NCBI GenBank assembly: GCA_028571685.1
Contig: CM053156.1
Location: 88,849,049-88,913,048, forward strand
DNA from: Heterohyrax brucei
Taxonomy: Eukaryota; Chordata; Mammalia; Hyracoidea; Procaviidae
Direction of reading: 5' to 3'
DNA length: 64,000 nt
The position numbers were made by a program, and so were the translations under genes. This document shows positions 1 to 11,711 of this stretch, one piece after another. Each line of letters opens with the position of its first letter. Positions within the stretch are counted from its first letter, which is position 1. The notes below the pieces were generated by a model that saw only the letters and a list, made by a program, of their open reading frames with translations, searched no databases and was not told the origin of the DNA.

Positions 1-282
1 ACTCCTGCTGTGAGTCTCAGCAAACTGCCTGCTAGGAAAGTCCTAACGTCGGGAGTGGGGTCGTAGAAACCTTCAATTCCGAGGCAGCGATGTATAAAGT
101 GAAAGACGCCGTGAGGTGCCTGCAGCGTTAAGGTGCAGAGCGCACGGGGATGACTGCCGCTGTGCGCCATAGGCTCTGCCCAGGAGGTCACTACGAGGGA
201 GAGATGACTGTCATTCCACTTCCAGGACAGCCTCGAGCTCCCATTGCTCAGCCAGTTTTACAGGCTTGTGTGGAAACAGAAA
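1..282. other. Unassigned single-copy-like sequence
   Basis: I see no coding frame, repeat or RNA gene here. The stretch ends where an AfroSINE begins. Confidence 0.4.
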
Positions 283-462
283 GGAACCCTGGTGGTCCAG
301 TGGTTAAAGTGCTCAGCTGCTAACCAAAAGACTGTCCGTTCAAACCTGCCAGACACTCCGAGAGACAGGTGTGGTGGCTGGCTTCCATGAAGATGACAGC
401 TCTGGAAACCCTACGGGACCCCATGGGGTCGCTAAGAGTCAAAACCAACCTGACACAGTTTG
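283..462 (+). mobile_element. AfroSINE, long form, diverged
   Basis: The tRNA-like head begins GGAACCCTGGTGGTCCAGTG and is followed by 'gctgctaaccaaaag'. The middle carries the longer insert typical of one subtype ('cttccatgaagatgacag'), then 'tggaaaccctacggg' and 'ggggtcgctaagagtc'. The tail past about 455 is degraded. Confidence 0.85.
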
Positions 463-1518
463 GAGCCGGTGGTGCTGCCAGGTGGCGTCTCTGTGAGTTC
501 ACGGTCTAGAACCCAAGGGCTCCCAGGACATTGGCGTGGGCTCTAATCGAGTCTGCTCCTGAGTGCTCACACCTCGGGACAGCTGCGTGTGACTGCTGGA
601 GTTTGATTATTGCCGTAAGAGAAGAGGAGCTCTGGGGATGTATTCCCTGGAAACACCACGGAACCCCAGCTCAGCCTTTGTGGCCAGGTTGAAACCTGTT
701 AGTTTCTGCAGAACTTTTGGTCTGTTTTCCAAGAGTCTTTCTCCTCTCTCTGGTCACGTCTGTGTTAGTTCTCCTGCCCCTGGAAGATTGTGAGCCCTAA
801 AGGCAGTAGTCAGAGCCCCTGCTACCTTCCCACCCCCGCTCCCCGCCAGGGCTCATCTCCGAGGAGATACTTGGGCATTTTTTTGTGGGAAGGACTGGAA
901 AGATCTTTGTGCGGGTGATTTACCACCTGCATTGCCTGGATGCTAATGGTGTTTGTGTTTCTCTGAGAACCTGCTGAATTTGGAAAAGATTCCACTGGAA
1001 CATGTTGGATAAATGATCCCTTCCTTCCTAATCCTGCCTTCCTCTTCCTTTGTACATGTTTACAAGGAGTGCCTCGTGTGTGCAAAGTGTGTGGGAGACA
1101 CCAGGAGGAAGCTGGGGATGGGAAAGATTCCGGATCTGTGAGCTTTTTGAACTGAGAGGAGATTTCCTCTGTTAACAGGGTTTTGTCTACCTAGGAATTC
1201 CCTTACTGACTGAGTAATTTGATTCCTTCAAAGCCTATTGCCATAAGCGACTCAGCCACACACCCAGGGTGTAGAGCTGGGCTCCTGATTTCTGTGTATG
1301 GAAGCAGAAGTAGACTGATCCCAAGGGAGAGAATAAATGGTTGCTTTTTTACATATTTTGATCACATGGCAGGCAATGTAAAAATCTCTGCGAATGTGAC
1401 TTCTTAATTCTTACAAGAGCTCTCTGCATTAAATACATTCTTTTCCCCCTTTTGATTGGCAGACATCCTGAGACTTACAGTAATTCAGTATCATGATCCA
1501 GGCCACGCGGTGGTGGTT
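463..1518. other. Unassigned stretch, no gene seen
   Basis: Open frames at 822-1085 (minus) and 1219-1407 (plus) are short and match nothing I recognise. No clear repeat was identified. Confidence 0.35.
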
Positions 1519-1950
1519 GTTAGTTGTTGTTGTTACTAGAATGGGCTCGGAATCATAGTGACCCACCCACAACAGAGGGAAGTCTCACCCGTCCTGTGTC
1601 CCCCTCGTGGTCCGTGGTGTGCTGCAGGCCCTGGTCGCAGCCCTTGTACAGGCTGAAATGATGTTGTTCATAAATTCACTACTGTCAGCTGTCATCAAGT
1701 CAGTTCTGATTCGCGGTGACTGTGTGCGCAGAGCAGATCTCATCCACGGGGCTGTCAAGGCCGTGACCTTCTGGAGGCGGATGGTCTGTCTTCAGGGGTG
1801 CCACCAGGGGAGCTCTGCGTGGTGAACTGGAGAGTCTCCTGACCCGGGTGCTCCCCTTCCAGCACCACATCAGACTATTATGGTGACAACCAGAAGGTTT
1901 GTTGGCTGAATTTTCAGAAGTAGATCACTCAGTCTTTCTACCAGACTGCC
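1519..1950 (-). mobile_element. Internally deleted RTE derivative, split by an AfroSINE
   Basis: On the minus strand this is the RTE 3' end (GTTGTTGTT tail rc, then 'ctcggaatcatagtgaccc', about 1519-1665) next to RTE 5'-end sequence ('cagcaccacatcagac' through 'ttttcagaagtagatc', about 1850-1950). The whole coding middle is absent. The order matches the composites at 33210 and 60301, except that an AfroSINE separates the two halves here. The elements are strongly diverged. Confidence 0.6.
1685..1825 (-). mobile_element. AfroSINE, long form, fragment
   Basis: 'catcaagtcagttctgattc' followed by 'ggggctgtcaaggccgtgac' and 'ggtctgtcttcag' are the reverse complement of the AfroSINE 3' half and middle. 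The tRNA-like head is reduced to 'ggtgccaccaggg'. It lies between the two halves of an RTE derivative and so was probably inserted there. Confidence 0.6.
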
Positions 1951-2068
1951 AAGTGCCGCCTGCAGCCTTGTTGGGACAAGTCATGGGTTTCCTAGAGACC
2001 TGATCTTGCTTAGTTGATCCCTAAAGGGCTGCATTCACGAACTGCAGGCACTTGGGAGCTGGCTTGCT

Positions 2069-2098
2069 CTTTTTTTCTCTCTCTCTCTCTCTCTCTGT

Positions 2099-2139
<41 letters not shown>

Positions 2140-2156
2140 ACAGACACACACACAGG
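2069..2156. repeat. (CT)n(CA)n microsatellite
   Basis: A T-rich run leads into about 10 CT units, then a run of about 17 CA units, then an interrupted CA tail with GAGACAGA. The open frames at 2014-2257 exist only because this repeat has no stops. Confidence 0.95.
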
Positions 2157-2981
2157 CAGCAGGTCTCAGATGTGTCCCTATGACAATCCAGCACAAAATG
2201 GTTCCTGGAAGCCCATAAATTGAGATCCCCGCTCTGCAAAACAGAAGTGTCGGTCACCTTGACCTGGTTGCAGTGCTCCCCCTGAGAGCCACCGGTTTGT
2301 TTGCAACGCAGCTTTCAGACTGAAGCGCGCTGGGACCACACAGGCTCCTGCACAATGTCGGCCCAAGGCTCCCAGCACCCCTTAACATTTAGGGTGGTGG
2401 TGCTGTCCTCTCTGCTGTGGAGGGGTCAACTCAGGCCCCAAAGACACGCACTGCAGCTTTTGCTTGGGGGAAAAAATAGAAGAAACCAATTTTCCTTCCC
2501 TCCTGAACTTGCACACCAAGGGGCTAATTCTCAAGAAACTACCCACTGGAGTTATCACAGGCGGGGTGGGGACTGGAACTTGGGTGCCATCTCAGATTCC
2601 TCCTCAGCTTTGTGGGGAGCAAATTGCAGCCCTAAGAGAAAGACCCTGTTCAGCGGCCTGGCTCCCCCCACTCACCAGGCCTAATTCCTGCTCTCTGCTA
2701 GCCAGAAGCTGAACGGGTGGCCCCTCTGGAGCCCCGTGCTGACCCCGCGGTGCTAGAGATGCTTTCCTTAGCGCCTGCAGGACCAGCGTCTCTGCCCAGA
2801 GCCCGCTGACCCACTGTTGTGACTCTGGGACCGTGCAGCCAGGGTCCAGCTGTGCATGTCAGCTGCGAACCATTCCTGAGCGGGACAGCGCCTGCCCTGG
2901 TGGCCGGGAGGTGGTGCTCAGGGTGTGGTGGTGTTCCCTCCTGGTCTGGGTGTTGGCTACATGAAAAAAAAATTAAAATGT
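2157..2981. other. Unassigned stretch, no gene seen
   Basis: GC-moderate sequence. The plus frame at 2301-2684 (127 codons) and the minus frame at 2698-3006 have no recognisable domain, splice context or composition change. Confidence 0.35.
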
Positions 2982-3110
2982 TGCCTTGGTGTCCGTTTTG
3001 ACTCAAAACAGCCCTCTAGGACAGGGTACAACTGCCCCGGGGCAGTTACAAGGAGCAGCGGCAGACTGTAGCACTGAGCCTTGGTCCCCGGCCAAGCCCT
3101 CACCCCAAGG
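2982..3110 (-). mobile_element. AfroSINE 3' half, diverged
   Basis: 'gtccgttttgactcaaaac' then 'ctctaggacagggtacaac' and 'ttacaaggagcagcgg' align in order to the reverse complement of the AfroSINE 3' half. The head is missing. Confidence 0.6.
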
Positions 3111-3274
3111 CTCAGGGCACCCCTGGCTGCAGAAGCCTGTTCAGTCTGAGAAAACTCAGCACACAACATGCTGTGTGTTTGTGATTACACTCTGTAAAGC
3201 TTTGGCAAAACAGATTTCCGAACTGATCTGGGGTAACTGGGTTGGCTTGTCACCTCTGCTCTTCTGTGTTGCTC

Positions 3275-3470
3275 TTGTTAGATGTCATCAAGCCGAGTTT
3301 GCCTCATGGTGACCCATGTGACAGAGAAGCGCTTCCCCAGACGGTTTTCTTAGCTGCGGTCTTCCTGAGAGCAGATTGCCTAGTTTCTGTCCTGTGGAGC
3401 AGGTGGGGTTTGAACTGCCTACTTTTGGGTTAGCAGCTGAGTGCTTAACTGCTGTATCACCGGGGCGCCA
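3275..3470 (-). mobile_element. AfroSINE, long form
   Basis: Reverse-strand copy from 'gttagatgtcatcaagccg' through 'tttgaactgcctac', 'gggttagcagctgagtgc' and 'tgtatcaccggggcgcc', with the long-form middle ('ctgagagcagattgcctag'). Confidence 0.85.
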
Positions 3471-6149
3471 CTTGCCATGCTCAGTCCCTGAGGACAGAGG
3501 CCGTGAGGAAGGGTCCCACAGAGGCTTGCAGGGGCTGAGAAGATGAAGAACACAACAGGGAGCACGAGTCAGCCCCCAGGAGAGGAAGGAGGTGCCTGTG
3601 AGCCGGGGGCCTGCAGACAGGATGCCTGAGAGGCCGAAGCAGCCTCGGTGGGAGGGTGGGAGGGTCTGCACTGTCAGAACGTAACGGGGGGCTCCAGGAA
3701 GGCTTCCTATGAGACCCTCTGCAGGTTAGGACTGGAGCCCCCCGGGGCTGAGCCCCAGGCCGCGTTCCCTCTGGCTGGCCTGCTTCTAGCCTCTCACCGA
3801 CTGCCGGACTGCCGGCTCGTGGGTGCTCTGTCTCTCCAACCTTGCTGGCGTCCTTTCCGTGAGTGAGCCCTTTGCCCTCGCCCTTGCCTTTGTCCCCTAG
3901 TCCTGACTCCTGACCCTGTCTTTACTCACTTCCTGAGGTCCGCCTCATGGCCTCTTGGGCTTGACAGTTCCCTCTCGGCTCATTTCCTCTGTGTGGCTGC
4001 TGGTTGATGCCTGCTCCTGCCAGGCCGCAGCCCTCCCTCTGTCTGTCTGTCCTGGGACAGAGCACGGTCTCCTGCTGCCCAGCTCTCTGGGGACCTCTTT
4101 CCTTTAGAGAACTTTCCTCTATACGAGGGAAGCCAGCCCATGGAGACGCAGGCCCTTCTTCCTGCTCCACTTTCAGTTAAACCGGGGGACAGATGGTCAT
4201 CGTCCTCCACACGGAGCAAAAGAAAAAAGAAAAAAAAAATCTCACTAACAGTTAAAACTGAAATGACCAGCATGTAAAAATACCGTCTCCTCACTAGAAT
4301 TCCAAAATGTGAAATAAATAGCAACGTTTCCTGGTCTCAGCAAAGCTGGGTGTTAGAGGCCTCTTTTGCAGGGAGAATGGAAAGCACCCTACAGCCACAA
4401 AACTGGAAGCTAAAAGGAAATAAATGATTCTTTTATTTTTTAACAAGGGATTTCGGGGGCTAATTTACATGACCTCTGTCTTTCTCTCCGGCAGGGGTCT
4501 TTTGTGCTGCTGTGTTCAGAAGGGTCTCATGGGGCCCCTGGGCTGCTCAGAACCACATGGCTATTTTCGTGTTAGTGACAAAGGTGGACACAGCTGGGGC
4601 TCCTTTCAGATGTGGGAGGGATGGAAGCCTCTGGTGGCAGGGAACTTGGGGCAATGCTCTGACGGGGACAACGGCTTCCAGGGGCATAGGCAGGACCACC
4701 ACAACCTCCGAAACCAATACTCATGAGAGATTGCTTTGTAGTGGAGAGTCCGTGTTAGCTCCTCGTCTTGACAAGAAAGGTAACCAGAAATGGTGACCTT
4801 CCGATGCCTTCACGAGCTGCAGCTTTAGAAGAACCTAATAAATGCCACCGGGGGACAGGGAACGCAAGGACCCGACGCGTTAAACTTTGAAACACACTCC
4901 AAAGACACCCGGAGCAGACCTACGGATACAGTTCCTGCTACCACATTGTTTTTCCATCAAAAAGTTGACATTCAGAATATTCAAGAAATAGGACCGCCCT
5001 TTCAGACTTCAAATTCAAATTTGTATCCCAGTGACGTTGTGTGTATTTAGCCTTGCACGAATGTCGGCCGTCAGTAATGGGTTTCCATACAAATCAAACC
5101 TCTTGCTTGACTTCTTGGGGTCAAAATTCAGCACGCGTTTCCCTCAGAGAAGCTTGGTGCCCTCGCAGCTCTTCCGTGTAGCCCTGTAGCAGCGCAAGTC
5201 CCCCGGCGTGTGTTTCCGCCTTCTCCCCGATGAACGGCTGTGAGTTAATAAGCCGCCACGAGACAGGACACGAAGTTAGAGCTCCGATTCACAACTGTAG
5301 CAGAGTGAAGACAACCGTCAGTGCAGGCAGCCTGGAAGACTACTCCGAGGGTGGCTTTGGAGGACGTTAGGTGCAAAGCCGGTTTTCCCTGCTGGGATTA
5401 GTTCTCATCGCGTCTCTTTGAGGAACATGTAGTTCTTGCATTTGCGGCCTTGAGTTTTTTCCTTTTTTTCCTTTTCAAATGAGCAAGGGTCCCCCTCCTA
5501 TTCAGACTATTTTCCAGCCAAGCATGACTTTATCAAATCCTCTAGCTTTCTTCGTGTTTCCACATCTACTTTCTCGGGTTTAGAAACTCTATAGAAAGCG
5601 TGAAGGATATTGCAAGAGTGAGCTCACTCCAGTACTAAGATGTTTTATGGGGCCCTGATGCATTTAGGGGAATGACATCTCTGCGTTTCTAAGTGACATG
5701 GAGATGCCTGTCCTTTGGGTTTGATCCCCAGAGAATTTCCAGCTCAAAATATGCGGTAAAGGCCGTCCTTTGCCTCTCCTTGGGGCTGGGTTGTACTGTT
5801 GGCCAATAATGAACACGAAAAGGATCCTTCTTAAAGGAGAGGGTGCTAATTTCACAAATCTGTTTTCTTATCCTTAACGAGTACAAAGTGATTGCTTTTT
5901 TTTTTAATTCCATGGTCCTGCAAACCAAAAGACTACAGAGTGCAATTAGCGCTCTGTCAGACTCTACTCTTTGATTGACAATGACGTCTCTTCCTTTGAA
6001 TATTCAGCCCCTCTTTTAATTGACCTCGTTTAGCTTTCTTTTAGGTATATCCCTCATTTTTAGGATGTGCAGGAGGTAAGATACTACAGTTAGCCCATGG
6101 GAACTTAGCAAGTGCTCCTTTGGGGTCTCACATGAAGGTGCCCAGCTCT
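3471..6149. other. Unassigned stretch of 2.7 kb, no gene seen
   Basis: No SINE or LINE of the local families is visible. Open frames at 3288-3671, 4424-4726 and 4512-4796 lack any domain I know. CpGs are modestly clustered around 5160-5270, and T-rich or A-rich runs occur at 4225-4240 and 5455-5475. It could hold ancient repeats below what the eye can detect. Confidence 0.35.
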
Positions 6150-6362
6150 GATGCGATATAAACCAGATGCCTCAGAGTCAATTATAACTCATGAGGATCC
6201 CCTATGTGTCAGAGTAGAACTGGAACCCATATGGGCTTTGATGGCTGAGTTTTGGGAAATAGACTACCAGGTCTTTTATCCCAGTTGCCTCAGCGTGGAC
6301 TTGAACCTCCAGTCTTTCTGCTAGCGTGCAAGCATGCTAAACTTTTGTGCCACCCAGGGATT
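6150..6362 (-). mobile_element. AfroSINE, long form
   Basis: 'cagagtcaattataactcat' through 'gtcagagtagaactgg', a long-form middle, 'gacttgaacctccag' and 'ttttgtgccacccaggg' give a full reverse-strand copy. Confidence 0.8.
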
Positions 6363-6818
6363 CCTCTCAACACCCATAAGCGGAGAGAAGCTAACCACTT
6401 GAGACCCTCACCAGACTCCTACAGATGTATTCCATTTGCTGAGGGATGAGGGTGAAAGTCTTCCAGTCAATGGTGCCTCGCTCTGGGAAGATGGTGCCAG
6501 AGAAGGCTCCCAAGACAAAGCAGGACTCCAGAGGTGCCTTGAGGAGGAGCAGGTTTCAGAGAAATCCAACGAAGACAGTGCCCAGGCAGAAGGCACCCCT
6601 TCCCTTGAGTTCACTTTCTCTTCAATACTACCTAGGAGGACTTTGCCTCTCCAACATCTTTTGAGCACAGTCACTTGTCCACAGCCCTGTCCCTGCCCGT
6701 CTCTGGGCACCATGTTGCTTTCCTGGATGTGGTGGCCTTGCCTTCTCTCGAGCCTTCTTGCCTCCATGCCTGCTCGTCTCCACCATTCTCCATGTGGTAG
6801 TCAGGTGCAAAGCTTATT
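6363..6818. other. Unassigned stretch with overlapping open frames
   Basis: Frames 6436-6849 (plus, 137 codons), 6446-6664 (plus) and 6408-6767 (minus, 119 codons) overlap. None resembles a known protein and the longest runs on into the neighbouring LTR. I treat them as chance frames. Confidence 0.35.
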
Positions 6819-7306
6819 GTCATGGACTGACTTTCATCCCCCCAAATAGATGACAACTTATTGTCAGTACTGTGTAGTTTTCCTCCATTTTGTGACTTTA
6901 ATAGAATGTTTAAGAGGATTAAGGTGAGATTGCAACAGTCTTACAAAGCTCACATTTCTGATCCAGTCCCTGGGCTGTGGCCTGTGTCACTTTTTGTCTT
7001 ACAAGAGATATAAGGAAAGGGAAGCAAGCAGAGAGTTGGGGACCTCAGAACACCAGGAAAGAAGCACTAGAACTGAGCACATCCTTTGGACCTGAGGTTC
7101 CTGAGCTAAGGTGCTGCCAGACCAAGGGAAGACTGGCACATTACAAGGACCTTGGTTCAGAGCTGGCTCAGAGAGACAGCCTTCCCCCTGAGACTGGCAC
7201 TCTGAATGGAGACTTGTAGCCTACTGGACTATGAAAGAATCAAGTTCTCTTTGTTACAGTCATCCACTCGTGGTGTCTCTGTTGGAGCAGCACTGGATGA
7301 CCAGGA
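6819..7306 (+). mobile_element. Solo LTR, MaLR-like (MLT1/MST type)
   Basis: Begins TGTCATGGACTGACTTTCAT followed by a C-run and 'caaatagatg'. It has the LTR-like middle 'agataaggaaagggaagcaa' (gapped), then 'ctatgaaagaatcaagttc' and 'actggatgaccaggatg'. Ends and internal order match mammalian MaLR LTRs, and a reverse-strand relative sits at 25907-26433. No internal retroviral sequence is attached. Confidence 0.6.
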
Positions 7307-7389
7307 TGCTCCCACTGGACTCTCTTTGTTCAACCTGCAGTGATACGATACCATCTTTAGGACTGAGTTAGACTCTTTAATCTGCTGCC

Positions 7390-7670
7390 CAAGGCCCTTC
7401 ATAGCTGACCCCTGCCTAAGTCAAGCTGCATGTCTTGCGACCCTGCCTCGACTCCCCTAGTCCTCAAGCCATGCTCGGCTCTCTCATTCTCTCCCTCCCT
7501 TGCTGTCTCCCTTCCCCAGGCCTTGTACACACTCCTCCCTCTTCCTACCACACTGTCCTCTCTCTGCTTGCCTGGCTGCTTCCCCTTTATCTGCTAGACA
7601 TCAGTTTAAATATTACTTCTCCTCGGAAGCTTTCACTGACACTCTTCGAGTTCATCAGAAGATTTCTTGT
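7390..7670 (-). mobile_element. LINE L2 3' fragment
   Basis: A pyrimidine-rich run with 'ccaggccttgtacacactcc', 'cctggctgcttcccc', 'catcagtttaaatattac' and 'tcctcggaagctttcac' reads like the reverse complement of the L2 3' end. It is ancient and strongly diverged. Confidence 0.6.
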
Positions 7671-7739
7671 ACTTCAATGTGTTTATTTAGCATTCTTCTT
7701 TGTTAGACTATCCACCAAAGGTCTTCAAAATATGAGCAC

Positions 7740-7936
7740 TGGGCCAAACCTAGCCCACTGATTGTTTTTATAAAGTGTTATTGAAACACCGCCGAGACCA
7801 TTCATTTTTGTGCTTCCTATGGCTGCTTTGGTGCCACAATACGGTAAATGGGAAGGTCAAAGTTAATTGCGTAGTTGTCACAGCAGCTGTGTAGTCTACA
7901 AAGGCTAACATATTTGGTTTGCCGGCCCCTGTGTTA
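7740..7936. mobile_element. hAT-Charlie DNA transposon end
   Basis: 'ggccaaacctagcccactg' and 'ttataaagtgttattgaaac' lead to 'tatggctgctttggtgcc' and finish in 'tttgccggcccctg'. That ending is the reverse complement of the hAT-Charlie terminal repeat CAGGGGTCGGCAAA with one change. A second relative lies at 59170-59345. Confidence 0.7.
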
Positions 7937-8204
7937 AATGATTAGGATAGAGACCTTGGTGCTAGGCCGCTACCTCATCTTCAGCACCTGAGACAGCGCC
8001 TGATGGTAAGCATTCCCTAGTGGCTGGTTTAGTGAATGAATGAACGTGCGACCATTGAGACACAGGCAGAGAAGCACAGCCCTGAAAGAAGATGGTGGAG
8101 CAAGGGGCTTACTTTGTAGAAAATATCTGATTTGTAGGAAGAAAGTAAGCATTGAAGTTCTCACTGATGTTGCTACTTCTGTTGGTTACCATGTATAGAT
8201 TGAA

Positions 8205-8375
8205 CAGTGTGTGCCACAAACAACAGCTTTCCTGCCTTTTCTCATTTAATCCTTTCAACAACATACTGACAGAAATCTACTGTCATATCCATTTTATAGA
8301 GAAATAAACTGAATCTGGAAAAACTGGAGGTGTGAGGCCATGACCCCACAGCTGGAGTGTAGCCCCAAATCCTGA
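8205..8375 (-). mobile_element. MIR SINE
   Basis: 'tctcatttaatcctttcaac', 'ccattttatagagaaataaa' and 'tgaccccacagctgg' follow the order of the reverse complement of MIR. Confidence 0.65.
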
Positions 8376-9357
8376 CACCTCTGAAGGCATTGGCTTGTTT
8401 GCTTACTTGAGAAGTGTGTCTTCCATTGCCTTCTGCCTGGGTGGAGCATGTCCTCTCTCCAGACGCTCTGCTGGATAAATTCTTGTGTTTTGTATGAAGA
8501 CAGGCTTCTGTGCTGAAATTGGATTTCCCAGAAATCCCTCACAGCCATTGGTATAAGAAGCATTTCAAAGCAATTCTATCTGAACTGAAAAAAAACACAG
8601 TCTCCAGAATTTGACTGTTAAGGAAGAATTTTTCAAAATCAACAACCACATGGGAGGGACTGTTAAAACACACACACACAAAATCCAACAATATCAATGA
8701 CAAAACAACAACAAACATCGGCAACAACACCAAGAGCCATTTGAATAGGTTTCACAAGCAGTGCTCAGCGGTGTGTTAACAACACGATGTGGTGGCAGGG
8801 GACTAGGTCACAAAGCCTAGCCAATGTTAAGGACACTTCAGCTTCATGCTGGTTACAGACAAAGTAGGTACTTCAACACAGTGTCTGCAATACTCAGTAG
8901 AATAAATATTATTTCTCAACATATCACACAGAATGGAGTGATATTTAGAGTGTAACTGTGGTCTTTTCATGCTTACTGACTTCTCAATGTTGGAATTACT
9001 TTTTTTCCCACTCCTTTATCTTCAATCCCTAAAATTAAAAGTGTCCCATGTTTGGTGTCTCTCTCTCTCTTTTTTTTTTTTTGGCTGAGTGAATTATTTA
9101 ACCTAAAACAGGCCCACAGAAAAAAGAGAGTTTGAATGTATAACGAACAGTTAGAGAAAAGTGTATTTCCAAAATGTGATACACTATATAAAAGCCATCA
9201 TATGAAGCTAGGAAGCAGCTTGTCTAGCTGACTTCAGAAACCTCCCCTCCAATGGGCAAAATAATTTAGATCTGCAGTCATGACCAACATTAAAAGTGAC
9301 TGAATTGGACATTTGAAGTTAAATCTTAAATTCCTGTTTTAAAATGACCCTTTAAAG
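8376..9357. other. Unassigned stretch with simple repeats
   Basis: Contains a short CA run (8670-8681), CAA-rich sequence (8700-8730) and a (CT)n plus T13 tract (9058-9082). No gene seen. Confidence 0.4.
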
Positions 9358-10008
9358 GTTAGCTGTTGGAATCAATGATCAATAACTTTCTGACAAAGAA
9401 AAGCCCAGAACCAAATGACTTCAGTGGGGACTTCTACCAAACATTTGGAGAATAGTCAGTACCAATCCTTCTCTTGTGCTTCTAAAACATAGAAGAGGAA
9501 GGAACGTCTTCTAACTCATTCTGTGAAGCCAGCGTTACCCTGATGCTGAAGCCAAAGGAATCACAAGAACACTGCAGACCATTATTTCTGTTGAATATGG
9601 AAACATAAATTCTCAGGAAATTATTAACAGATGCAGCTGCACATTAAAAAGATTATATAACCATGAGCAGGTGGAGTGTGTCCCCCCAATTCAAAGGCAG
9701 TTCCACTTTAAAAAAATCACTGATATATTAATGGACTGGAAAAAAACAACAACAACAAACAGACAGCATCTCAAGAGGTGAAGAAAAAAACATTTGACAA
9801 AATCCAACAAGCATTTACAGTTAAAAAAGAAAAAGACTTAACAAACTAGGAACAGAAGGAAATATTCTCAACATGTTAAAGGATGTTTATGAGACATTTA
9901 CAGATAATATACATTCCCAGTGAAAGAGGGAAAGCTTTCCTTTGAAGATCAGGAAAAAAATAAAGATGCTCTCTTTAATTTTTCCCATCCAGCAACATTC
10001 TGGAAGTC
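9358..10008 (+). mobile_element. L1 ORF2 fragment (reverse-transcriptase region)
   Basis: 'aagaaaagcccagaaccaa', 'cttctaccaaacatttgg', 'ctaactcattctgtgaagcc', 'cattaaaaagattatataac' and 'tttgacaaaatccaacaagc' occur in L1 ORF2 order. No long frame survives and several stretches are deleted. The fragment is cut off on its right by a reverse-strand RTE, which is therefore probably the younger insertion. Confidence 0.85.
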
Positions 10009-11668
10009 CTGTTGCTTTTGTTAGGTGCCATGGCTTCCTGTGCAACAGAAGGAAACACTGTCCGGTTCTGTGCCATCTGTGCAGGGTGCTTGAGCTCAGC
10101 GTCGCTGCACTCACCTCATGGTGGGTCGTCATCTTTTTCACTGACCCTCTAACGTAGACCCAGAGAAGTCTACTTTGCCAGGCTTGATGACCCTCTCCAC
10201 CAACTGGTCCCTCCTAGTAACACGTCCAGAGTCTGTGAGACAGTCTCACCATCCTACACTCTAAGGACCATTTTGGCCATACTTCCTCCAAAACAGATGT
10301 GCTTGTCTTTCTGCATGCACATGAGGTGACGGAAATACCAGTGCTTCTGTCAGGCACACTGTAGTCTTCAAAATGACATCTTTGCTTTTTAATACTTGAA
10401 AGAGGTATCTTGCAGCAGATTTGCCCAGTGCAATGCATCATTTGATTTCTTGACTGCTGTTTCCACGGGTGTTGATTGTTGACCCAAGTCAAACAAAGTC
10501 CTTGACAACGTCAGTCTTTTCTGTTTGTCGTACTGTTGCCTTTTGATCCTGTTGTAAAGATTTTTCTTCTCTTTATCCTGAGTGTAATCCATACTGGAGG
10601 CTTTAGTCTTTGATGATCGCTAAACCCTGCAAGTACTCTTTACTTTCAGTAAGCTTGATATTGCGTCCTTTTTTATACATGGTACAGCTTCTCAGGTAAT
10701 TTGCTCAGCCTACAGATTGAATAAACATGATGAAAAGATATAACCTCAAAGCACGCATTTTCTGATTTTAAACCATACAGTACCCCCTTGTTCTGTTCAA
10801 ACAGCAGTCTCTGGTTCTAGGTGCAGGTTCCGCGTGAAGCCAGTGTTCTTTACAGTGTTCTTGAGAGTTTGTAATGATCCAAATACCTTTGTAATGAGTC
10901 AAATACCTTTGCACAGTTAACAAAACACAGCTGATCATCTTTCTAGTATTCTGTGCTTTCAGCCGAGGTGCGTCTGACACTAGCAATGATAGTCCTCCTT
11001 TCACATCCTTTTCTGAACCTAGCTTCAGTTTCTGACAATTTCCTGTTGACATCCTGCTGCAAGAGTTTTTGAATTTTCTTCAGCAAAATTTTACTTTTAT
11101 GTGTTATTAATGATATTATCTAATAATTTCTTCATTCTATTGGATTATGTTTCTCTGGAGTGAGTGCAAATGCAGATCTCTTCCAGTTGGTTGGCTAGGT
11201 AGCTGTCTTCCACATTTCTTGGCATAGATGATGAGTGAGCGCATCCAGCTTTTCACACATTTGTTGAAACGTCTCAATTTGTATTCCTCCAGTTCCTTGA
11301 GCCTTGTATTTTGTCAATACTTTCAGTGCAGCTGGGAATTCTTTCTTCAGTACCATTAATTCTTAATCAGGTGCTACTTCCAGAAAGAGCTGAATGTTGA
11401 TCTATTCTTTTTGGTGCAGAGACTCTGTACTGCTTCCCTCTTCTTTTGATGCATTCCCACACCGTTCGCCATTTTGCCCACAGAACCGTTCAATATTTCA
11501 GCTTGAGGCTTGTCTGTTTTATTCAGTGTTTTCAGACTGAGAAATGCCAAGCATGTTGTTACCTTCGGCTTTTCTGACTTCGGATCCTTGCACATTTTGT
11601 TACAGTGCTTTACTTTGATTTGTTGCCCTTTGAAATATTCTGATTGGGTCATTTACATCATTGTTTTT
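10009..11668 (-). mobile_element. RTE-clade LINE, 3' two-thirds, degenerate
   Basis: The 3' end lies at the left ('gttaggtgccatggcttcc'). Reading leftward from the right are the linker, the reverse-transcriptase region and the C-terminal region. Recognisable blocks include 'tgcagcagatttgcccagtg', 'gatttcttgactgctgtttc', 'ccccttgttctgttcaaac' and 'cagttggttggctaggtagc'. Stops and frameshifts break every frame and the longest leftover frames are about 90 codons. The 5' end is truncated near 11668. Confidence 0.9.
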
Positions 11669-11711
11669 TGTGTTTGCTTTAACTTTTCTATAGTCAAAAG
11701 AATGTTTTTTT

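Noticed and set aside
2014-2257. Opposing open frames across the CT/CA repeat
   Set aside because: Simple-repeat artefact.
6436-6849. 137-codon plus frame that looked like a small gene
   Set aside because: It runs into an LTR, overlaps frames in other phases on both strands, and has no recognisable domain.
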